Part shown: in pieces, positions 29,353-38,467 of the stretch
Position numbering within the stretch: position 1 is the stretch's first letter
How the letters are laid out: the number at the start of each line of letters is the position of its first letter
Origin: Pseudomonadota bacterium
GTDB taxonomy: Bacteria; Pseudomonadota; Gammaproteobacteria; Steroidobacterales; Woeseiaceae
Assembly (NCBI GenBank): GCA_022563255.1
Contig: JADFNS010000002.1
Span: forward strand, 113,872-177,871
Reading direction: 5' to 3'
DNA length: 64,000 bases
Translations under genes and position numbers: made by a program
The notes under the pieces: model-generated
What the model saw: the letters and a program-made list of their open reading frames with translations, nothing else
Databases searched by the model: none
What the model was told of the DNA's origin: nothing

Positions 29353-29443
29353 CCAGGGATCTCCGGCGGCGATATCTTGAAAATCTGCGCTACTTTCCGG
29401 CAAAAAACCTGCGAACGCAATACAGGCGATTCGGTAGACCAGT

Positions 29444-30181
29444 TTACTGCGATTCGTGCAACAGATCGGGTTCGTCCAGTGCGGCCAGAATTCGCTGCCT
29501 GGCGGCCTCGGCCAGCATGCGGCTCTTGGCGAAGGCGTCGTCGCCGGGCGCAATGGCAGGAAGAATGTCCATCGTCAGTTCGGTGTTCCTCGGCATGAGT
29601 CGCTGCGCGGGCAGCATGTCCCGAGTTCCGGAAATGGCAACGGGGACGACCGGCATCCCGCCTTTGGTCGCGGCGACAAAAGCGCCCGCACGAAAGCGGT
29701 GAATCCCCGGTTGCAGGTGGAACGTGCCCTCCGGAAAAACGGCCAGCGATTCGCCGCCGAGGGCGGCTTTCACAATTTGCCGGGCGTCCCTGGAGCTGCC
29801 GGTTGCCTCTTGCCGTTCCACAAATTTCGAACCCGATCTGCGCAGCAAGAAATGAACGACGGGAATGTTCCGCATTTCGCCTTTGATCACCATACCGAAT
29901 CGCGCGGGCAGGTAAGCTCGCAGGAGAAAGCCGTCGACGTAGCTGGCGTGATTGGCTACGACGACGCAGCTGCCGGCAGGTAAATTGTCCAGGCCGCGAA
30001 TATCGACGCTGACGCCGGCCATCGTAAACATGGCTTTGACCGCGAAGGTCACCCATCGCCGCCTGCGGTCGAGTCCCGGGACCACCAAGGTGACGGCCAG
30101 TGCAAACAGGCAAGCCAGCGCGAAGCACAGCCAGGCATAGAGTCCCCAGACGACCTGGACTGCGCGTGTGACCCAGTTCAC
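29444..30181 (-). CDS. plsC: 1-acyl-sn-glycerol-3-phosphate acyltransferase
   Basis: A 245-aa inner-membrane acyltransferase making phosphatidic acid. The start is GTG 30181. It has one N-terminal membrane helix (about 10-35), the HX4D motif NHASYVD (His78-Asp83), the substrate site FPEGTFH, and the fourth motif VPVAISGT. It may be the first gene of plsC-thiolase-SDR. It is divergent from xerD with about 230 bases between. Confidence 0.92.
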   Translation of the reverse strand: MNWVTRAVQVVWGLYAWLCFALACLFALAVTLVVPGLDRRRRWVTFAVKAMFTMAGVSVDIRGLDNLPAGSCVVVANHASYVDGFLLRAYLPARFGMVIKGEMRNIPVVHFLLRRSGSKFVERQEATGSSRDARQIVKAALGGESLAVFPEGTFHLQPGIHRFRAGAFVAATKGGMPVVPVAISGTRDMLPAQRLMPRNTELTMDILPAIAPGDDAFAKSRMLAEAARQRILAALDEPDLLHESQ

Positions 30182-30410
30182 TTTATGTTAATGCCTTCTG
30201 GATTCTGTGACAGGGGTCACGGCCCCTACAGTGCATCATACTCATACTCATATTCCTTGAAAAATCCGTCGCTTGGCGGTGCAGTGGCCTTTATGTCGGG
30301 GTCCGTTGGTACGGCGTTCCGGGATTCGGAGCCGCGTATGCTAACAGTCCGACAGCCTTGTGGGCAGGTGTATCGTGGCAAAGGATTGCGCGACAATGAA
30401 GTTGGAAACT

Positions 30411-31346
30411 ATGGGTAGCAGTAACAGACAACACACACCGGAGTCGATGATCGTCGCCCGCTCCGAGGAACTGGTCGACCGGTTTCTCGACGCGATATGG
30501 ATGGAACGTGGACTTTCGAAGAATACATTGGGGGCCTACCGTGCCGACCTGATGATGCTCAGTCGCGGTCTTGCCGCAGGTGGCAAGGTGATCGACAAGG
30601 CGGAAAAGTCAGATTTACTCGAATTTATCGCCCAACGCGTCGAAATGGGCGCGAAACCGCGTTCTACGGCGCGCCAACTGTCCAGTTTTCGCCGCTTTTT
30701 CCGTTACATTATGCGCGAAGGACTGCGCGATACCGATCCAACGGCAGAAATCGAAATGCCCCGTATCGGACGCTCGTTGCCAATGTCATTGTCAGAAGAC
30801 GAAGTCGATTCGCTCCTGAATGCACCCAACACGGATGAGCCACTGGGCCACCGTGATCGCGCGATGCTCGAGCTTCTGTACGCGACAGGCTTGCGTGTTT
30901 CGGAGCTCATCAACCTCAAACAATCGCAAATCAACTTCAACCAGGGCGTTCTGCGCATCATCGGCAAGGGTGATCGCGAGCGTTTGATTCCGTTGGGTGA
31001 AGAAGCGCAGCACTGGATCAAAGAATTCGTTAACGGGCCGCGGATGGAGATTCTTCTGGAGAGGCAGACGGATTATCTGTTTCCGACCCGCCGCGGCGAC
31101 CGCATGACGCGGCAGGCGTTCTGGCACATCATTAAACGTTACGCGGAGAAAGCCGGCGTGCGCCGGACGTTGTCGCCGCACAGCCTGCGTCACGCTTTCG
31201 CAACGCACCTGCTCAACCGTGGCGCCGATCTGCGGGTTGTACAAATGCTGCTGGGCCACAGCGATTTATCGACCACGCAAATCTATACCCATGTCGCTCG
31301 TGAGCGGCTCAAGGAACTGCACGCCGAGCACCATCCGCGCGGTTAG
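30411..31346 (+). CDS. xerD: Tyrosine recombinase XerD
   Basis: Site-specific recombinase resolving chromosome dimers at dif together with XerC. The full catalytic set is visible: Arg in ATGLRVSEL, Lys in GKGDRERLIPL, HxxR in HSLRHAFATHLL, His in LLGHSDLSTTQ and the nucleophile Tyr in IYTHVARERL. The start is uncertain: in-frame ATGs at 30360, 30396, 30411 and 30447. I chose 30411; 30447 would give a core-length protein of 299 aa. The following dsbC reproduces the xerD-dsbC order of E. coli, which supports XerD over XerC. Confidence 0.94.
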   Translation: MGSSNRQHTPESMIVARSEELVDRFLDAIWMERGLSKNTLGAYRADLMMLSRGLAAGGKVIDKAEKSDLLEFIAQRVEMGAKPRSTARQLSSFRRFFRYIMREGLRDTDPTAEIEMPRIGRSLPMSLSEDEVDSLLNAPNTDEPLGHRDRAMLELLYATGLRVSELINLKQSQINFNQGVLRIIGKGDRERLIPLGEEAQHWIKEFVNGPRMEILLERQTDYLFPTRRGDRMTRQAFWHIIKRYAEKAGVRRTLSPHSLRHAFATHLLNRGADLRVVQMLLGHSDLSTTQIYTHVARERLKELHAEHHPRG

Positions 31347-31455
31347 TGTGACTCTCTTGACAGATCCTCTGCTAGACTCGCCGCTTTAAAAGGAACCGGT
31401 AGCGCCGGAGCCTGTCAATTAAGGCGTGCCGTTGGTCTTTTAGGAACCGAATACG

Positions 31456-32199
31456 ATGAGTCGAATTGCTACAACCCTCATATCTGCACTGACCGTTTGT
31501 CTGGTCGGCAGCGGTGTTGTGGTGGCGGCGGATGATGATGCGGCGCTGGAAGCGGTTCGTGCCAAGATCGGCGCGATGTTCGACGAGATCGAGCCTCAGC
31601 ATGTGAATGCCAGCCCGGTAGAGGGATGGTACACGGTGCAAAAGGGATCGATAGTGGCTTACGTTTCCAAAGACGGCCGTTATCTTCTGCAGGGCGACCT
31701 GATCGATCTCGATCGGCAAGTGAATCTGACGGAGCAAAGTCGGACGAGTGCGCGCCGTCAGCTGATGTCGACCGTGGGTGATGACAAGGTGATTTTATTT
31801 TCACCGGCTGACCTCAAGTACACGGTGACCGTGTTTACCGATGTGACCTGCACCTACTGTCGCCAGCTACACAGCCAGATCGACGAATATATGACCGCGG
31901 GGATTGCTATTCGTTACATGCTGTACCCGCGTCACGGGCCAGCATCCGCCTCATGGGCCACGTCCGAAAAAGTCTGGTGTGCGAAAGACAGAAACCTTGC
32001 ATTGACCGCCGCCAAGCTTGACCGCGCTTTTGAAACACAAAAGTGCGATTCGTCAGTGATTGCAGACCACTACCAGTTGGGTCAGGAAGCGGGTTTGAAT
32101 GGTACGCCGGCGATCGTGCTTGCGGACGGTACTTTGATCAGCGGCTACCTCCCGCCGGCGGCATTAAGCTTGCGATTGCAGCAGGCAGCTACGAAATAA
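31456..32199 (+). CDS. dsbC: Thiol:disulfide interchange protein DsbC
   Basis: Periplasmic disulfide isomerase, 247 aa. A signal peptide (SRIATTLISALTVCLVGSGV) is cleaved near VVAADD. It has an N-terminal dimerisation domain (about 30-90) and a thioredoxin domain with active site Cys132-Thr-Tyr-Cys135. A second Cys pair (VWCAKD, QKCDSS) and the cis-Pro in NGTPAIV are present. It is placed downstream of xerD with a 109-base gap. Confidence 0.94.
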   Translation: MSRIATTLISALTVCLVGSGVVVAADDDAALEAVRAKIGAMFDEIEPQHVNASPVEGWYTVQKGSIVAYVSKDGRYLLQGDLIDLDRQVNLTEQSRTSARRQLMSTVGDDKVILFSPADLKYTVTVFTDVTCTYCRQLHSQIDEYMTAGIAIRYMLYPRHGPASASWATSEKVWCAKDRNLALTAAKLDRAFETQKCDSSVIADHYQLGQEAGLNGTPAIVLADGTLISGYLPPAALSLRLQQAATK

Positions 32200-32208
32200 T
32201 CCCGAGTT

Positions 32209-32760
32209 TCAGGATTTCGAGCGCCTGAGTTCGTGAAAGTGCACGCCGTTATTTTCGCCGCGATCTTCAAAGTACTTTTGTAAGGCAAATCGACCGCTGC
32301 GAAACGCGAGATCGTCCCACGGGATTTCATGCTCGCCGAACAGTTTTGTTTCCAGGCTCTCTTCACCGACTCCGTAAGAACCCAGCAGCTTGCCAGTGAA
32401 AAAGATGTGGATCTGGCCGGCATCGACGACATCCACTGAGGCGAACTGATGGCCGATCTCGACCGTGGCGCAAGCCTCTTCAAGCGTTTCGCGCGCCGCA
32501 CCGCCGGCCAGTGTCTCACCTAGCTCCATAAATCCGGCCGGAATCGTCCAGTAGCCGAGCCGTGGTTCAATCGCACGTTTGCACAGCAGGATTTTGCCCT
32601 CGCTCTCGACGACGCAGCCGACGACGATCAACGGGTTGCGGTAGTGCACTGCACCACAATCGTCACAGATCGCACGTTCACGATTGTCGTCTTTTGGAAC
32701 TTTGCGGCTTATGGACCCACCGCATTTCGAGCAGTATTTCATTGTATCGGCTATTTTCAT
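32209..32760 (-). CDS. Zinc-ribbon Nudix hydrolase
   Basis: A 183-aa protein with an N-terminal zinc ribbon (YCSKCGG ... AICDDCG) and a Nudix domain. The Nudix box reads GFMELGETLAGGAARETLEE, with the expected Gly, Glu and Arg-Glu-x-x-Glu-Glu. This architecture resembles small NUDIX proteins related to NudC that hydrolyse NADH, ADP-ribose or similar nucleotides; the substrate cannot be told. Starts at 32760 or 32745 are both plausible. The frame extends to 32811 without support. It is convergent with dsbC. Confidence 0.88.
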   Translation of the reverse strand: MKIADTMKYCSKCGGSISRKVPKDDNRERAICDDCGAVHYRNPLIVVGCVVESEGKILLCKRAIEPRLGYWTIPAGFMELGETLAGGAARETLEEACATVEIGHQFASVDVVDAGQIHIFFTGKLLGSYGVGEESLETKLFGEHEIPWDDLAFRSGRFALQKYFEDRGENNGVHFHELRRSKS

Positions 32761-32897
32761 TGCAGCAGTGGAAACGGGAGCGGCGTGAACACTACTAAAC
32801 CGTGCGCGCATTCACAACTTCAGGCAATGGCATGTTTACTTCGAACTAATAGTAGAATGCGTTGTCAATCGAATGAGTGGAATTACTGGAGTGGAGC

Positions 32898-33335
32898 ATG
32901 ATTCGTCTAATGTCATTGAGCGCAATGCTCGTCGTGCTACTTACCTTGAGCTTGTCTGTCCATGCTCAGGGAAAGCGACCCGACGGTGCTGGATCCGGCG
33001 TCGGCAATCGACCCGCAGCGGGGCAACAGCGCGACATGTCCGATATGCGGGAGCGGGCTGACGTGCGGCGTCAGGAGGCTGAAATGCGGCGTCAGAAGGC
33101 TGAAATGCGGCGTCAGGAGGCCGATGCGGAAGCCAGGAGGGCTGCCGGGGAGGAACACAATCAGAGTGAACAAGCTCGAATCGATCATCCGCCGAACTCG
33201 AACGCCGCGGTAGAAGCGATTCAGGCCGAAGCGAATGCGGATAATCAATATGAGCGTGACGACCGCAGGGGTCTGGCTGGAGAGAATCGTGGAGAACACG
33301 GTGGTGATGATCCCGACGGTGACGACGACGATTGA
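32898..33335 (+). CDS. Small exported protein with tandem 7-residue repeats and an acidic tail
   Basis: The start at 32898 follows GGAGTGGAGC and gives 145 aa, beginning with a signal peptide (IRLMSLSAMLVVLLTLSLSV, cleaved near VHAQG). The mature chain is highly charged and has no globular domain I recognise. Three tandem heptads of the type RRQEAEM are followed by more Arg/Glu/Ala sequence, likely a helical or coiled-coil stretch. It ends in GGDDPDGDDDD, which could bind cations. Probably a periplasmic protein of unknown function. It is followed by a good terminator. Confidence 0.7.
   Translation: MIRLMSLSAMLVVLLTLSLSVHAQGKRPDGAGSGVGNRPAAGQQRDMSDMRERADVRRQEAEMRRQKAEMRRQEADAEARRAAGEEHNQSEQARIDHPPNSNAAVEAIQAEANADNQYERDDRRGLAGENRGEHGGDDPDGDDDD
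33063..33125 (+). repeat. Three tandem 21-bp units inside a coding region
   Basis: Three consecutive in-frame units of the type ATGCGGCGTCAGGAGGCTGA plus one base, differing at only a few positions. They encode the RRQEAEM heptads of the surrounding exported protein. Confidence 0.9.
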
Positions 33336-33374
33336 CCGCTTTTGGCAATCGCCGCGATAGTCAGATGTCAGAAA

Positions 33375-33400
33375 CCCCGCTACCGTAGCGGGGGTTTTTT
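33375..33400 (+). terminator. Rho-independent terminator after the exported protein gene
   Basis: Stem CCCCGCTA / TAGCGGGG with loop CCG, followed by G and six T. It lies 39 bases beyond the stop at 33335. Confidence 0.93.
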
Positions 33401-33404
33401 CCGT

Positions 33405-33451
33405 AAAAGGTGCCAGGTTTATTTACCATTTAAATAAACCTGGCACCTTTT
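33405..33451. repeat. Perfect 21-bp inverted repeat next to tRNA-Leu
   Basis: Left arm 33405-33425 and right arm 33431-33451 are exact reverse complements (AAAAGGTGCCAGGTTTATTT plus A), separated by CCATT. The arms end in A4/T4, so transcription from either side would give a hairpin followed by U residues. On the minus strand it starts two bases after the encoded CCA of tRNA-Leu and could terminate that transcript. The sequence style resembles short palindromes associated with REP-type tyrosine transposases, but no transposase is present here. Confidence 0.85.
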
Positions 33452-33453
33452 AG

Positions 33454-33540
33454 TGGTGCCGGGAGGGGGAATCGAACCCCCACTTCCTTTCGAAAACCGG
33501 ATTTTGAGTCCGGCGCGTCTACCAGTTCCGCCACCCCGGC
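33454..33540 (-). tRNA. tRNA-Leu (anticodon CAA)
   Basis: Cloverleaf on the minus strand starting GCCGGGGTGGCGGAACTGG. The anticodon stem-loop has loop CTCAAAA, giving anticodon CAA (reads UUG). It has the long variable arm of class II tRNAs, T-arm GGTTCGATTCC, acceptor 3' strand TCCCGGC, discriminator A and an encoded CCA. It is 87 nt including CCA. A TATACT element at 33590-33595 (minus strand) might be a -10 box, but I see no convincing -35. Confidence 0.95.
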
Positions 33541-33685
33541 ATGTTGTGGTGAGCGAATTCTGCGGGTTCTGACCCGCCGAACGGCGCACAGTATATTCGC
33601 CGCCGACGCCTTTCGCTACAGGCAATCCAGGGGCGCGCCGATTATTGCGACGCTATCGGGCGAATAAGCATCTAAGATTACAGAT

Positions 33686-34282
33686 ATGAGCAAGTTTGCC
33701 GACATTCAGATTGACTCGGGGATCGTCAAGCGGGCAGCACAAGGCGACGTGCGTGCGCACGAGATCATCTACCGGGCATTTTCGACGCCGGTGTATTCGA
33801 TTTGTCTGCGTTTCACCAAGGCGCCGGCGCAAGCGGAGGATCTGATGCAGGAGACGTTCATTGAGATCATGCGATCGATCGCTAAATTTCGCGGCGAAGC
33901 GGCGCTCGGTAGCTGGATTCGGCGTATTGCCGTGACGAAGTCGCTGATGTTCTTGCGATCGGCGTGGACGAAACGCAGCCAGTCGCTGGCGGACGACTGG
34001 GATGACGTGACGGCCGGGGAGCCAGTGAGTCACGGGATTTCGAGTCACCCTGACGACGCGATCGATCTCGATGCCGCGCTGGCGAATTTGCCGGATGTCA
34101 GTCGCGCTGTCGTCTGGCTGCACGACGTCGAGGGATTCACGCACAAGGAGATAGCCGGATTGATGGGCAAGACCGAGAGTTTTTCGAAGTCGCAATTGTC
34201 ACGAGCCTATCAACGGCTGCGACCGATGCTGAGCGCCGATCAAAGCGACCAACCCGACGGCGCGACCATCGGAGGTTATTGA
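33686..34282 (+). CDS. ECF-type RNA polymerase sigma factor
   Basis: A 198-aa sigma-70 family protein with region 2 (AHEIIYRAFSTPVYSICLRF ... AEDLMQETFIEIM, FRGEAALGSWIRRIA) and region 4 (LPDVSRAVVWLHDVEGFTHK followed by EIAGLMGKTE and SKSQLSRAYQRLR). It is followed one base later by a predicted single-span membrane protein and then a PDZ protein, the layout of an extracytoplasmic signalling unit. I could not identify its target promoter upstream. Confidence 0.92.
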   Translation: MSKFADIQIDSGIVKRAAQGDVRAHEIIYRAFSTPVYSICLRFTKAPAQAEDLMQETFIEIMRSIAKFRGEAALGSWIRRIAVTKSLMFLRSAWTKRSQSLADDWDDVTAGEPVSHGISSHPDDAIDLDAALANLPDVSRAVVWLHDVEGFTHKEIAGLMGKTESFSKSQLSRAYQRLRPMLSADQSDQPDGATIGGY

Positions 34283-34283
34283 C

Positions 34284-34850
34284 GTGAAGGACGAAGAGAT
34301 GATTTGTGCACTCACAGCGGACGAACACGCCACGTTGCGGACGGGGCTCAACGAACTGGCCGAGACGATGCCGCCGCGAGACGTGTGGTATCGGATTCGC
34401 CGGCAAGCCGAGGCTGAGGGTCTGCTGACTCAACGCGCTGCGCGCCGGCAGAACAAATGGTACCTGGGTGTTGGCCTGGTTGCTGCCGCGGCGTTGGTGG
34501 CCGTGATGTTGCCGCGCGTGCAGGAGTCCGTGGATCCGGCAAGCGTCGTACCGCAAGGCAGCCTGAGCAACTCGCAGGACCTGTCGGGATTGCGTGCACT
34601 GATGGTGCAGTCGCGTCAGATTGAGAGCGATCTGCGAGCGTTGCCCGCGGAGCCTCGAGTGGCTCGCGCCGGCACCATCGCGACGATTTCCGATATCGAA
34701 GATCGTATCGCAGCGATCGATTACCAGTTGAACGATGCCGAGATTCCGATGACCTCGGATGATCGTGAAATTTTCTGGCGCGAACGCGTCAGGTTAATGA
34801 AATTGCTGCTGCAGTTGCGCTATGCGCAGGCGCAACGGGCAGCGTTTTGA
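34284..34850 (+). CDS. Predicted membrane-anchored anti-sigma-like protein
   Basis: A 188-aa protein starting at GTG 34284, one base after the sigma-factor stop. It has a cytoplasmic N-terminal helical part (1-58) with PRDVWYRIRRQAEAEG, one membrane helix (about 59-77, LGVGLVAAAALVAVML) and a periplasmic helical domain. There is no zinc-binding HxxxCxxC motif. Size, topology and position fit an anti-sigma factor for the preceding gene; I do not recognise the family, so the role is inference. Confidence 0.65.
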   Translation: MKDEEMICALTADEHATLRTGLNELAETMPPRDVWYRIRRQAEAEGLLTQRAARRQNKWYLGVGLVAAAALVAVMLPRVQESVDPASVVPQGSLSNSQDLSGLRALMVQSRQIESDLRALPAEPRVARAGTIATISDIEDRIAAIDYQLNDAEIPMTSDDREIFWRERVRLMKLLLQLRYAQAQRAAF

Positions 34851-34866
34851 CCAGGAGTAGTACCGT

Positions 34867-35871
34867 ATGAAGATTTGGAAAGTAGTTTTACCCGTTGCAG
34901 CGACATTGTTGTATGCCGGGGAGGTCGTTGCGCAAGCCGACGATGATAGCGAGCGCAAGTTTGAGAGTCACAAAGCCGAATACTCCGTCAGGCTCCGCGA
35001 AGCGGAAGAGCGCATGGAACAAGCCGCGCGCCAAATTGCTAAATTGACGTCAGAGCGTTTGCCGCAGATCGAGATAATTCAGCGTCGTTTTGAGTTTTGG
35101 AATAAGCCACGCTTGGGCATTACGATCGACGGCTCGGACAAGTCCGGTCCCGTTGCCGGTGTCGAGATCGAAGGTGTCACGCCGGGTAGTGCCGCTGACG
35201 ACGCCGGGTTGCGTGCGGGCGATGTGATAACGGCTATCAATGGTGAGTCCTTGAGTTCGTCCGGCAGCGCCGAGGCGAACAAGAGTCTGCTCGATTTCAT
35301 GCGGGGCGTGGAAGAGGGCGATCAATTGAAGGTGGAGTATTTACGCAACGGCAACGTTGGCACCGTTGAGGTATCGCCACGGATTATGCAAATGCATGCA
35401 TTTTCATGGGCGCCGGACGGAAAGTCACTGCACATCTTTCAACAGGGTCCTTCGATACCCGAGGTGCTCGGAGATTTTCGCATGGATTTCGTATTTCCAT
35501 GGGCCGGCAGTGGCTGGGGCAGCATGGAACTCGTAGAACTGAGCGAAGGTCTTGGCAAGTATTTTGGGACCAAATCAGGTCTGCTGGTCGTGAGCGCGCC
35601 GAAGTCCGACAACTTTGAATTGCGCGACGGCGACGTCATTCGGAGCATCGACGGTCGCGAACCCAAAGATGTTCGTCACGCAATGCGAATTTTAAGTTCC
35701 TATCGCAGTGGCGAGAAGCTCACTCTTGAGATTATGCGCGATAAGAAAAAACGCACGCTCGAGATTGAGATTCCTGCCGAACACCGCGGGGCGTTGTTTG
35801 AACTGCCGCAGATGAAACCCGCCCGTGCGCCAGCCAGGCCGAAGGCCGCACCTGCGGAGGCATCGACCTAA
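34867..35871 (+). CDS. Exported protein with two PDZ domains
   Basis: A 334-aa protein with a signal peptide (KIWKVVLPVAATLLYAGEV) cleaved near VAQADDD. It has a charged coiled-coil segment (28-70), a first PDZ (about 90-165, LGITIDGS ... GVTPGSAADDAGLRAGDVIT), a linker and a second PDZ (about 235-305, TKSGLLVVSAP ... FELRDGDVIRSIDG). The tail is Pro/Ala-rich. There is no protease domain. As third gene of the sigma/membrane-protein/PDZ trio it may sense misfolded envelope proteins or regulate the anti-sigma protein, by analogy with other PDZ envelope sensors. Confidence 0.8.
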   Translation: MKIWKVVLPVAATLLYAGEVVAQADDDSERKFESHKAEYSVRLREAEERMEQAARQIAKLTSERLPQIEIIQRRFEFWNKPRLGITIDGSDKSGPVAGVEIEGVTPGSAADDAGLRAGDVITAINGESLSSSGSAEANKSLLDFMRGVEEGDQLKVEYLRNGNVGTVEVSPRIMQMHAFSWAPDGKSLHIFQQGPSIPEVLGDFRMDFVFPWAGSGWGSMELVELSEGLGKYFGTKSGLLVVSAPKSDNFELRDGDVIRSIDGREPKDVRHAMRILSSYRSGEKLTLEIMRDKKKRTLEIEIPAEHRGALFELPQMKPARAPARPKAAPAEAST

Positions 35872-35890
35872 ATTTCGCTCCAATAAAAAG

Positions 35891-35924
35891 ATGGGCGCGC
35901 ATGGCTTTGTTACCATGCGCGCCC

Positions 35925-35926
<2 letters not shown>
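35891..35926 (+). promoter_or_regulatory. Perfect 14-bp hairpin ending within the queA start codon
   Basis: ATGGGCGCGCATGG (35891-35904) pairs exactly with CCATGCGCGCCCAT (35913-35926) across an 8-base loop. The last two stem bases are the A and T of the queA ATG at 35925. On plus there is no T-run; on minus it is followed by CTTTTT. It may control queA translation or terminate antisense transcripts. Confidence 0.65.
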
Positions 35927-38059
<2,133 letters not shown>

Positions 38060-38140
38060 CCGCTGTGCTTATGCCATAATACCGCGCTGTTTTTCCCGGG
38101 CATGTCCCAAAACGTCTTTCTCTAAAGAAGTAAATCAATT

Positions 38141-38467
38141 ATGGATTTCATTATTCAAAATGCTTGGGCGCAAGGCGCGCAGGGTGAGGGCAGTTCAACC
38201 AGTTTTATCATCATGATGGCGTTGATGTTTGGCGCTTTCTACTTCCTGCTTATTCGTCCGCAACAAAAAAAGCAAAAGGCTCACACGGAACTGGTAGCGG
38301 GTTTGCAAACTGGTGACGAGGTGCTGACCAGCGGCGGTATGCTCGGCAAGATTACCGCAGTCAGCGACCACTATGCGGTCGTCAGGATCAGCGATAACAC
38401 TGAAGTCAAAATTCAAAAATCCAGCATCTCGATGGTGGTACCGAAAGGTACTTACGACGAAGCCTGA
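38141..38467 (+). CDS. yajC: Preprotein translocase accessory subunit YajC
   Basis: A 108-aa single-span inner-membrane protein associated with SecDF. It has a short N-terminal stretch, a membrane helix FIIMMALMFGAFYFLLIRPQ, then a basic KKQKAH turn and the beta domain GDEVLTSGGMLGKITAVSD. A purine-rich AAAGAAG lies at suitable distance upstream. secD begins on the next base. Confidence 0.95.
   Translation: MDFIIQNAWAQGAQGEGSSTSFIIMMALMFGAFYFLLIRPQQKKQKAHTELVAGLQTGDEVLTSGGMLGKITAVSDHYAVVRISDNTEVKIQKSSISMVVPKGTYDEA

Noticed and set aside
28249..29598. A 449-codon open frame antisense to the thiolase gene
   Set aside because: Same explanation: a shadow of the thiolase, with a Cys- and Arg-rich translation and no family features.
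31357..31378. Promoter for dsbC with TTGACA at 31357-31362
   Set aside because: The nearest -10-like box, TAGACT, is only 10 bases away, and the next candidate is too far.
33063..33125. CRISPR-like array
   Set aside because: The three 21-bp units are directly adjacent with no spacers and encode in-frame heptads of a protein.
35872..35924. preQ1 riboswitch upstream of queA
   Set aside because: The region holds a simple long hairpin, without the small pseudoknot-forming stem and A-rich tail of preQ1 aptamers.
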